DNA of 64,000 bases. It comes from Halobacillus shinanisalinarum. GTDB lineage: Bacteria > Bacillota > Bacilli > Bacillales > Halobacillaceae. Positions 43,315 through 50,980 of this stretch are shown here, piece by piece. The translations under genes were made by a program, and so were the position numbers. The stretch is taken from positions 1,364,001 to 1,428,000 of the forward strand of contig NZ_CP095074.1 in assembly GCF_022919835.1 (NCBI RefSeq), given 5' to 3'. The notes under the pieces are model-generated. The model was not told the origin of the DNA and searched no databases. It worked only from the letters and a program-made list of their open reading frames with translations. Within the stretch, counting starts at the first letter, position 1. Each line of letters starts with the position of its first letter.

Positions 43315-44589
43315 TTATTTAAAGAGACTTGGTAGAAATAGCGTGATTTCTGGGATAAAGCTAACTAGCAATAGTACTATTAAACTAACACCTAGAAAAG
43401 GCAGTAATGCCAACGATGCTCTGCCTATCGATATTTTCCCAATACTAGAAGCTACAAATAAACAAACGCCAACTGGTGGTGTAGATAGTCCTATCATTAA
43501 ATTCAATACCATCATCACACCAAAATGAACGGGATCCATTCCTATTTGGGTCGCTATAGGCAAAAGTACTGGAAATAAAATAACAATAGCAGCAATTGTT
43601 TCCATAAATGTACCTACAAACAATAGTAACAAGTTAATTAATAGTATTATGATGATTGGATTCTCAGATATAGATAAAATGACATCAGCAACTAGCTGGG
43701 GTATACGTTCACTAACTAAAATCCACCCAAATAAATTCGCAAATCCAACGAGGATCATAATTCCTGCTGCACTTACCATGGAGTCCAGAATGATTTTAGG
43801 TAATTCACGAATCTTTAAATCTCTATAAATAAATAACCCTACTACAATTGCATAAACAACTGCTACAATTGATGCTTCTGTTGGAGTAAAATAACCACTT
43901 AGTATCCCAAATAAAATCACTACCGTCATCATTAATGCCCAAAAGGCGCCCCAAAATGACTTAAATATAGTAGTAAAACTTTGTCGTTCCGCGCGTGGAT
44001 ACTTACGTTTAGCTGAAATAACATATGTAACAATCATCAGCCCTGCACCAAGTAATATCCCAGGAATTACACCGGCGATAAATAAATCCCCTATCGAAAC
44101 GGTTGCCAAAGTACCTAATATAATCATGGGCAGGGACGGGGGTATTATAGGACCAATAGTTGACGATGATGAAGTAACAGCTACAGAAAAAGGCGCATCA
44201 TACCCCTCTTTTTTCATAGAGGGAATCATAACCGAACCAATACTAGCCGTATCTGCTAAAGCTGTTCCAGAAATTCCAGCAAAGCCCATGGATGCACCAA
44301 CATTAGCTAACCCTAGGCCTCCACGAATATGACCTACTAAATTATTGGTGAAATTTATTATTCTATCTGTAATACCACCGGCATTCATCAAATTACCGGC
44401 TAAAATAAAACCTGGAATACAAAGTAGAACAAATGAATTAATCCCTTCAAACATTTTTTGCGGAATAATTGTTAGTGGTATATCAGCTAAGGAAAGGTAT
44501 ATTAATGATGATAAACCTAAACTGAACGCAATCGGCATGCCTACGAAAATCAACACCAAAAATGACAAAAATAAAATGAGTGCCATCAT
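43315..44589 (-). CDS. TRAP transporter large permease (DctM family)
   Basis: A 424-residue membrane protein with about twelve helices. Family segments include PGFILAGNLMNAGGITDRI, the GFAGISGTALADTASIG motif and IIPPSLPMIILG. It forms the sodium-driven channel of a tripartite transporter with the small subunit and the DctP lipoprotein encoded just upstream. Its ATG overlaps the DctQ stop by four bases. Confidence 0.93.
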   Translation of the reverse strand: MMALILFLSFLVLIFVGMPIAFSLGLSSLIYLSLADIPLTIIPQKMFEGINSFVLLCIPGFILAGNLMNAGGITDRIINFTNNLVGHIRGGLGLANVGASMGFAGISGTALADTASIGSVMIPSMKKEGYDAPFSVAVTSSSSTIGPIIPPSLPMIILGTLATVSIGDLFIAGVIPGILLGAGLMIVTYVISAKRKYPRAERQSFTTIFKSFWGAFWALMMTVVILFGILSGYFTPTEASIVAVVYAIVVGLFIYRDLKIRELPKIILDSMVSAAGIMILVGFANLFGWILVSERIPQLVADVILSISENPIIIILLINLLLLFVGTFMETIAAIVILFPVLLPIATQIGMDPVHFGVMMVLNLMIGLSTPPVGVCLFVASSIGKISIGRASLALLPFLGVSLIVLLLVSFIPEITLFLPSLFK

Positions 44590-45077
44590 AATCCAACACC
44601 CTCTCCCTTCTCACCTGTATTTCCCGTAAGAATATGAAAAATATTTAAGAAACTATATATCGCCAAAAATATAAGTGTAATAACCATACTAAAGTGGATA
44701 TAATACATCTCGACCCCTAGTGTTGCAGAAGTTTGATTCTCTCCTAGTAGTGCAAAGCCATATGCATGTATGACTAACATCGAGGAGAATAAACCTAGAA
44801 CAAGATAAATGAATGCATTATAGTACTTCTTAACTTTTTCAGGTAAAAATCCAACAAGTAAATCCACTGATATATATTCTCTTTTTTTCATTGCCACTGG
44901 AGCACCAAAAGCAACAGAATAAATAAACAAATACCTTGATAATTCTTCTGTCCATACAAAGGTTAACGGTGAATATCTGCCGGATATCTGAATAATAACC
45001 ACTACAATTAACCCAGAAAAAGCAAGAACCGTTAATGTTTCCAATGTCCTACTAAGAACATTTACCGCTTTCATCAT
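44586..45077 (-). CDS. TRAP transporter small permease (DctQ family)
   Basis: A 163-residue protein with four helices and the helix-2 region FVWTEELSRYLFIYSVAFGAP, which is characteristic of DctQ. The frame extends 21 codons upstream, but GAGGTG lies five bases before the ATG at 45077, so the shorter form is chosen. It pairs with DctM. Confidence 0.9.
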   Translation of the reverse strand: MMKAVNVLSRTLETLTVLAFSGLIVVVIIQISGRYSPLTFVWTEELSRYLFIYSVAFGAPVAMKKREYISVDLLVGFLPEKVKKYYNAFIYLVLGLFSSMLVIHAYGFALLGENQTSATLGVEMYYIHFSMVITLIFLAIYSFLNIFHILTGNTGEKGEGVGL

Positions 45078-45139
45078 GATTTCACCTCTTTTAAAGATTA
45101 AGGGAAGGAACACCCCATTTAGAGATGTTCCAACAATCA

Positions 45140-46153
45140 CTATTCTGCTGCGTTTTGAATTTTTTCATATAATGCTAATTGTTCTTCAGATAGACTCTTT
45201 TCAACAGCTGGTTTCATTGCCTCGGCAAAAGCATCTTGATCAACATCAACAAATTCCATGCCCTCATCCTTTAACATTTGCTCATATTTGCTTGTTTCTT
45301 GTTCATAAAGTTCCATACCGAATTTCTGCGCTTCTTTAGCAGCTTCTTTAACGGCAGTTTGCATATTTTCATCCAATGATTTTAATTGTTCATTTCCAAC
45401 CACTACATAGATCCAGCTACGAACATGTTCCGTTCTGTTCACATAATCTTGAACTTCATAAAAGCTAGCACTGTGGATTAAATCAACTGGATTTTCTTGC
45501 CCATCAATAACCCCTTGTTGTAAAGCTGTAAATACTTCACTAAAACCCATTACTTGCGGACGGGCTCCAGCTTCTTCCCATGATTCCATAAATAAAGGAA
45601 CGTTAGGTACTCTCATTTTAAACCCTTCTAAATCGGCAGGTGATTTAATTGGTTCATTTGATGTCAAGTTACGTGGGGCCCTTAAATGATAATAAAGCGG
45701 TGTTACGCCGACTTTCTCTTTGATTGCACTTTTAATTTCCTTACCAATCTCACCTTCTACTACCTTTTTAACATGTTCTTGATTTTTAAAAAGATATGGT
45801 ACTGCCATTAATGCAGCCTCAGGTGCCCAGTTTTGCATCGTCTCTCCCGAAATAGTCATATCTACCGTTCCTGCTTCAATACCATTTAATATATCAGTTT
45901 CACTACCCAACTGCTCATTTGGATAAATTTCTATTTTTAATTTACCCTCCGTTTTTTCATTAACTAATTCAGCAAATTTCTCTGCGGTTTTATGCCACTG
46001 GTGATCTTCGTTAGATAGGTGTCCCAATTTCCATGTAATTGTCTCTCCCGAGTTTCCAGAATCCCCCGAACCTGAAGCTCCCTCATCACCACCACATGCC
46101 GCTAAAACTAATGCCAACATTGAAACAAATAGAATGCTTAATTTCCTTTTCAT
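45140..46153 (-). CDS. TRAP transporter solute-binding lipoprotein (DctP family)
   Basis: A 337-residue lipoprotein with lipobox VLAAC (Cys20) and a Gly/Ser linker. The mature part has the DctP fold: WKLGHLSNEDHQW, EIYPNEQLGSETD and the ligand arginine region GFKMRVPNVPLF with FSEVFTALQQGVIDGQENP. The arginine in KMRVPN normally binds the substrate carboxylate, so the cargo is an organic or sugar acid. GGGAGG eight bases before the ATG at 46153 sets the start. Confidence 0.93.
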   Translation of the reverse strand: MKRKLSILFVSMLALVLAACGGDEGASGSGDSGNSGETITWKLGHLSNEDHQWHKTAEKFAELVNEKTEGKLKIEIYPNEQLGSETDILNGIEAGTVDMTISGETMQNWAPEAALMAVPYLFKNQEHVKKVVEGEIGKEIKSAIKEKVGVTPLYYHLRAPRNLTSNEPIKSPADLEGFKMRVPNVPLFMESWEEAGARPQVMGFSEVFTALQQGVIDGQENPVDLIHSASFYEVQDYVNRTEHVRSWIYVVVGNEQLKSLDENMQTAVKEAAKEAQKFGMELYEQETSKYEQMLKDEGMEFVDVDQDAFAEAMKPAVEKSLSEEQLALYEKIQNAAE

Positions 46154-46197
46154 TAAATAAACCTCCCTGAATTTTAATAAAGGCATTTAACCCTTAA

Positions 46198-47208
46198 TTA
46201 AGATTTCAAATATTCATAGATACCTTGTGGTACCGGAATACCTTCTTTGGTACGGGATTCTTCTTTTAGTTGTTCCGGCTCACCCGGAACCATTACCGAA
46301 GAAAACCCTTCAGCTGGTTTGACATCGTGCAACTCGTCAATCACTTTGTCAATGTTTTCGAGAAACTCATCCTTATTAGTGAACAGCCCTGGATTTATTG
46401 TTACAATCACGTGGCTTAACCTTCGATAACTGTTATATTCACCATACATAGTGGAAATATTTGGTCCGAAAGCAGAGCCAGTCAAAACTCCAGTTAACAC
46501 GTCAACTACTAGCCCGAGACCATACCCCTTAGGCCCGCTTACTGGTAATAAGTGCTTAACAAGATTCGGATCTGTAGCCGGGGCCCCTTTCTCATCTACA
46601 CCCCAGTTATCCGGAATACGATCACCAGTTTCTTTAGCATGAAGAACTTTTCCCAATGCGACATTGCTAGTTGCCATATCCAAAACTATTGGCCGATGTT
46701 TATTAGCCGGAAAACCGTAAGCAATAGGGTTTGTTCCGAAATAAGGTTCTGCTCCCCCGAAAGGGACTACAGCACTATCAGTATGAGTCATGATCATGCT
46801 GATAGTTTCCTTTTTAGCCGCTTGTTCTGCATAGTAGGACAATGCACCACAGTGACTACTGTTTACAACCCCAACTATTCCGATCCCATTTTCCTTTGAT
46901 AGTTTAATAGCATGATCCATTGCTTCCTTAGAGATGGTATGCCCCATCCCGTTATCGCCATCAAACAAAGCAGCAGAAGCCCCTTTTTGTTCAACGTTAA
47001 ATTGTGGATCCGAGTTCATCCCCCCTTCCAACATTCGTTTTACATAATGCTCTGTTCTTAATACACCATGAGAACTCACCCCTCTTAGATCTGCATGAAT
47101 TAAGACGTCTGCTACAACTTCTGCATGTTCCTCACTTACATTTGTCTCAGTTAGTTTCTTCACGACTAAAGACTTAAGATCTTCTGCTTGAACTATGACT
47201 TCTGACAT
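46198..47208 (-). CDS. Ldh family oxidoreductase (malate/L-lactate dehydrogenase fold)
   Basis: A 336-residue NAD(P)H-dependent oxidoreductase of the AllD/YiaK/YjmC family. Diagnostic parts are ADLRGVSSHGV with the catalytic His, VGVVNSSHCGALSYYA and SGPKGYGLGLVVDVL. Relatives reduce 2-keto acids such as 2,3-diketo-L-gulonate or oxidise ureidoglycolate. In this operon it may convert an imported 2-keto-aldonate to the aldonate used by the next dehydrogenase. Confidence 0.87.
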   Translation of the reverse strand: MSEVIVQAEDLKSLVVKKLTETNVSEEHAEVVADVLIHADLRGVSSHGVLRTEHYVKRMLEGGMNSDPQFNVEQKGASAALFDGDNGMGHTISKEAMDHAIKLSKENGIGIVGVVNSSHCGALSYYAEQAAKKETISMIMTHTDSAVVPFGGAEPYFGTNPIAYGFPANKHRPIVLDMATSNVALGKVLHAKETGDRIPDNWGVDEKGAPATDPNLVKHLLPVSGPKGYGLGLVVDVLTGVLTGSAFGPNISTMYGEYNSYRRLSHVIVTINPGLFTNKDEFLENIDKVIDELHDVKPAEGFSSVMVPGEPEQLKEESRTKEGIPVPQGIYEYLKS

Positions 47209-47310
47209 ACCATTATCTCCCTCACCTTGATGTTTGTATGGCTTATATTCTTCATTGGTTTATATCTAACCCTATGTACTTAAAATGAGATTTTTAAGGA
47301 ATATGCCTAC

Positions 47311-48261
47311 CTATCTTTCAATTGTCGCTTTTCCTTCAAACTTTTCTAAGACATCATCTAAATATGGCAACCCTTCATTATCTCCGTAAACGCTAACGAC
47401 CATAGAGCCAATAAAGTTCGCGAATTTTAGAATTCGTTCCGGATCCCATTGATTTAACAATCCATAAATAACGCCTGCGTCAAATCCATCTCCTGCGCCA
47501 ACTGTGTCTACAACTTTCTCCACGTTTTCAGACGTGGCCTCTATTTGTTTATTTTCTGTCCAGACAATTGAACCCTCCGACCCTAGTTTCAGGAACAAAT
47601 GCGAGACATTATAATGCTTGATATGTTCGACAATTTCTTGGGTATCACTTGTGCCAAATAATAACGCTGCTTCTTCCTGTCCTATCAATAAGTAGTCAAC
47701 GTAAGGCATCCATTGAAGTAAGGTTGAGCGTGCCTGTTGTTCATTCCAAAGTTTCAACCGTATATTCGGATCCATCGATATTTTCAAGTCATACTTTCGT
47801 GCTAATAATACGGCCTTCTCAATAGTCCTGACATTTTGTTCTCCAATTGCAGGAAAAACTCCTGTTATATGAAGTAATCTAGCCTTTTGGAAAAAAGACT
47901 CGTTTAATGATTCTGGTGTTAGTGTGGATGTTGGTGACTTATCACGGTAGTAATTTGTTTTACCCGAACCATCCGCTCTAATTTCCTTAAAATTCAGCGA
48001 TGTTGGGTACCCTTCTATCAACTGAACTTCCGAAACATCAATTCCTTCACCTCTAGCAAAGTTGTATATAAAACGACCAAATTCATCTTTGCCTAAGCGG
48101 CCAATCCACCCTGTATTAAGCCCAAGCCTAGAACAGCCGATAGCCACATTTAGTTCTGCTCCTCCCACCTTTCTTTTAAAGGAGTCAGCAAATCTAAGTG
48201 GACCCGTAGTAGAAGGGTCAAAAGTTATCATGGCGTCACCAATGGTAATTACGTCATTCAT
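47311..48261 (-). CDS. kdgK: 2-keto-3-deoxygluconate kinase
   Basis: A 316-residue PfkB-family kinase with VGGAELNVAIGCSRLG, the MDPNIRLKLW strand typical of KDG kinases and the active-site VDTVGAGDGFDAG. It phosphorylates the UxuA product to KDPG for KdgA. The ATG at 48261 follows AGGTG and overlaps the LacI gene stop in an ATGAATGA sequence. Confidence 0.9.
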   Translation of the reverse strand: MNDVITIGDAMITFDPSTTGPLRFADSFKRKVGGAELNVAIGCSRLGLNTGWIGRLGKDEFGRFIYNFARGEGIDVSEVQLIEGYPTSLNFKEIRADGSGKTNYYRDKSPTSTLTPESLNESFFQKARLLHITGVFPAIGEQNVRTIEKAVLLARKYDLKISMDPNIRLKLWNEQQARSTLLQWMPYVDYLLIGQEEAALLFGTSDTQEIVEHIKHYNVSHLFLKLGSEGSIVWTENKQIEATSENVEKVVDTVGAGDGFDAGVIYGLLNQWDPERILKFANFIGSMVVSVYGDNEGLPYLDDVLEKFEGKATIER

Positions 48262-49285
48262 GACTAACACCTACTTCCTTAGAAGAATCTCTAACTATCA
48301 GTGATGGTGTGAAATTATAAATTTGGCTTTTAATGCTTTTTTCAGAATTAAACTTGTTTAACAGTAAATCTGCCGCCTTTTCTCCCATTTCAAATGTTGG
48401 CTGAGAAACAGTTGTCAAAGAAGGATGATAAACTTGCGCAAATGCTACCTCATCAATCGTTACCAAACCGATATCGGTCCCAATTTTAATACCATTTTCT
48501 GTCGCATATTCTAAAATTTCCATTAATGTAAGATCATTTCCCGAAATAATCGCCTGTGGCGGCTTAGGTAGTGAAAAGAGCTCCGCCAGTTCTTGTTTTA
48601 AAAATTTCCGATCCTTTCCCTTAATATATTCTTCTTGAACTGGTTTTTGAAATCTCTCAAGTGCACATTTGTACCCATCTACGCGCTCTACCCTTGGGGT
48701 AATATCCCCATCTAATGAAGTTGTCATAATAGCAATGTCCTCGTAACCATTCATTACTAAATGCTCTACAGCTAGACCAGCAGCTTCGTGATTTTCCAAC
48801 TTTACCGTATCCACGGATAAACCGCTTACACAACGATCAACAAAGACAATAGGGTAGTTCGCATCAACTAATCTCTGGTACACTGCTATATTTCCACTTG
48901 TAGGAAAAATAATTAAGCCGTCTACCTGTTTGGCCAATAAAGTTTCTATGTACCTTTTTTCTTTAATAGGATCATCATCTGCATTACAAATAATAGTAGA
49001 AAAATTATTATCATTTAATTTATCCTCAATGGCTCTAACTACTTGGGTAGAGAATGAATGAAGAATGTTCGCTACGATTACACCAATTGTTGCAGTGCTT
49101 TTTAATTTTAAGCTTCTTGCTACCACATTTGGTTGATAATTGAGTTCAGCAATCGACTTCTCTATCCTTTCACGAGTTTCCTCTCTCATATAATCGAATC
49201 GTTCATTCAGAAACTGTGATACTGTACTTTTTGAGACGTGTGCATGTTCTGCAACATCACTAATTGTCGGTTTCTTAATCTTCAT
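48254..49285 (-). CDS. kdgR: LacI family transcriptional repressor of the uxu/kdg operon
   Basis: A 343-residue regulator. The N-terminal helix-turn-helix and hinge (TISDVAEHAHVSKSTVSQFL, then YQPNVVARSLK) are followed by a periplasmic-binding-protein-like effector domain. AAGGGA lies nine bases before the ATG at 49285; an in-frame ATG three codons upstream touches the site and is less likely. It is the first gene of the operon and is coupled to kdgK, so it should be autoregulated through the tandem operators directly upstream. The name kdgR is by analogy with the Bacillus kdg operon. Confidence 0.85.
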   Translation of the reverse strand: MKIKKPTISDVAEHAHVSKSTVSQFLNERFDYMREETRERIEKSIAELNYQPNVVARSLKLKSTATIGVIVANILHSFSTQVVRAIEDKLNDNNFSTIICNADDDPIKEKRYIETLLAKQVDGLIIFPTSGNIAVYQRLVDANYPIVFVDRCVSGLSVDTVKLENHEAAGLAVEHLVMNGYEDIAIMTTSLDGDITPRVERVDGYKCALERFQKPVQEEYIKGKDRKFLKQELAELFSLPKPPQAIISGNDLTLMEILEYATENGIKIGTDIGLVTIDEVAFAQVYHPSLTTVSQPTFEMGEKAADLLLNKFNSEKSIKSQIYNFTPSLIVRDSSKEVGVSHE

Positions 49286-49303
49286 TTTGCTCATTCCCTT
49301 ATC

Positions 49304-49341
49304 TAAAACGATTTACTAAACCGGTTCTCTAAATCGGTTTA
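49304..49341. promoter_or_regulatory. three tandem LacI-type operators
   Basis: Three 12-base near-palindromes with central CG repeat at exactly 13-base intervals: TAAAACGATTTA (49304), TAAACCGGTTCT (49317) and TAAATCGGTTTA (49330). They lie 19-56 bases before the repressor start. Confidence 0.65.
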
Positions 49342-49357
49342 GTAAATTATAACACTA

Positions 49358-49371
49358 TGAAAGCGCTATTA
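49358..49371. promoter_or_regulatory. cre site upstream of the uxu/kdg operon
   Basis: TGAAAGCGCTATTA matches 13 of 14 positions of the CcpA consensus and sits directly upstream of the LacI-type operators. Confidence 0.6.
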
Positions 49372-49939
49372 AAACAGAAAATTTTGTTTTTTAAAAAATT
49401 ATTATATGTACTCTTTTTTTCGTCTGATTTGCTAATCTTAAAATGACTTAATTAGAGGCAGAAACGTCCTTTGAGATCGCCCTGATGAGAAATCCATTCT
49501 AAGAACTAAAGATAAAAAAGCCCAATTCCTCTCCCATAAGCAGAGAAAAATTAGGCGTAAAACTCGAGTGAACAATATATTCAAGATTGTAACCCCCTAT
49601 TGAAGATATTCAAGTTAAGGAATGTTGTAGAGGGATAAAGGCAATAGAGAAACACATTATACAGTATTCTCACTTGCCAACAGGAAGATGATACGGGATT
49701 TTTCTAAAAGTTTTCAGCCCCCGCCAATCTATTATATGTAATGAACACTAGGAGAAAAAATTTTCTACCACAAACGATCAAGTCTCTAGGTAGAAATAAT
49801 TTCGCATATGATTAAGTTAGACCAAACGTCAAATATTAACGTAGAACCAAATCATCGTTTGGACACTAGAAACAAAAAAAAGGATTGTATATATTTATAA
49901 TCAATGATAATATACTATTCAACTAAAAAGTATAACACA
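49372..49939. other. intergenic stretch with one orphan minus-strand terminator
   Basis: About 570 AT-rich bases without a supported gene. A hairpin at 49514-49556 (GCC-AATT-TCTC paired with GAGA-AATT-GGC) has a TTTTTT tail on the minus strand, although no minus-strand gene lies upstream of it. It may mark a lost gene or a small RNA. Confidence 0.4.
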
Positions 49940-49968
49940 TTGTCATGAAATCAAAGTTTTAGTATGAC
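49940..49968 (+). promoter_or_regulatory. possible promoter of the ppdK operon
   Basis: TTGTCA and TATGAC with 17-base spacing, about 190 bases before the first gene. ATTGTCAT and ATGACACAAT form an imperfect inverted repeat over it. A weak -10 box makes this tentative. Confidence 0.3.
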
Positions 49969-50155
49969 ACAATACTTTAACAAAACAAATTCTTAAGAAG
50001 GGATGGAACTATTGTTAAGCAAATCACTGGCTAACCTTTTTTCAAGTGAATGGTACATATGAGGTGACCATCATGCGGGCGAGCAAACAACGATAAATCA
50101 AGAACGGCTAAAGTAATCATGCAAAACTAAACCCTAAAGGATAGGAAGATCGGAT

Positions 50156-50980
50156 GTGAATGAAAAAGAAATTGTCTATGTAGTTTCTGATTCAGTTGGC
50201 GAAACAGCCGAGTTGATGGTAAAAGCCGTGACAAGTCAATTTAATGGAGCGGATGTTGAAATCCAACACATATCCTATGTAGAAGGGATCCAGGATCTTA
50301 ATAATGTCTTGGCTGTAGCGAAATATAGCAACTCCATCATTGCCTACACGATCGTCATTCCCGCTTTAAAGCAATATCTTGATCAGAAAGCACGAGAACA
50401 AGGAATTATAGCAGTGGATTTAATGAATCCGCTTATGGAAGCATTTATTGAAAAATTTCATAAAGTTCCCGAACGCCAACCAGGGTTAATGAGGAAATTG
50501 GATGATAACTATTTCCGAAGAGTGGAAGCCATTGAGTTCGCAGTTAAATATGATGATGGCCAGGACATACGCGGGATTAAACATGCAGACATTGTATTAG
50601 TGGGCGTTTCCAGAACATCAAAGACTCCACTCTCCATGTATTTGGCCCATAAAAGATTTAAGGTGGCAAATATTCCTTTGGTGCCGGAAATCAACCCCCC
50701 GGATGAACTTTTCGATATTCCGAAAAGTAAGTGTGTTGGTTTAGTGATCACACCAGATAAATTGAATGAAATTCGTGAGGAACGATTGAAAAGTTTAGGG
50801 TTAACCACCCATGCGAATTATGCAAACTTAGAACGGATTCTTGAGGAACTCGATTATTCTGAGACGATTATGAAACGAATTGGTTGTCCAATTATTAATG
50901 TCTCAAATAAAGCCGTAGAAGAGACGGCTGATTTAATATTAGCCATGTTAAAAAAGAGGGGAGCTATAAACTATGAATAA
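50156..50980 (+). CDS. pyruvate, phosphate dikinase regulatory protein (kinase/phosphorylase)
   Basis: A 274-residue DUF299 (YqfL/PDRP) protein. It switches PPDK off by ADP-dependent phosphorylation of an active-site threonine and on again by Pi-dependent removal. The N-terminal VYVVSDSVGETAELM and the P-loop GVSRTSKTPLS are intact. The start is GTG, with AGGAAG at good spacing. Its last eight bases overlap ppdK, which fixes the target. Confidence 0.93.
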   Translation: MNEKEIVYVVSDSVGETAELMVKAVTSQFNGADVEIQHISYVEGIQDLNNVLAVAKYSNSIIAYTIVIPALKQYLDQKAREQGIIAVDLMNPLMEAFIEKFHKVPERQPGLMRKLDDNYFRRVEAIEFAVKYDDGQDIRGIKHADIVLVGVSRTSKTPLSMYLAHKRFKVANIPLVPEINPPDELFDIPKSKCVGLVITPDKLNEIREERLKSLGLTTHANYANLERILEELDYSETIMKRIGCPIINVSNKAVEETADLILAMLKKRGAINYE

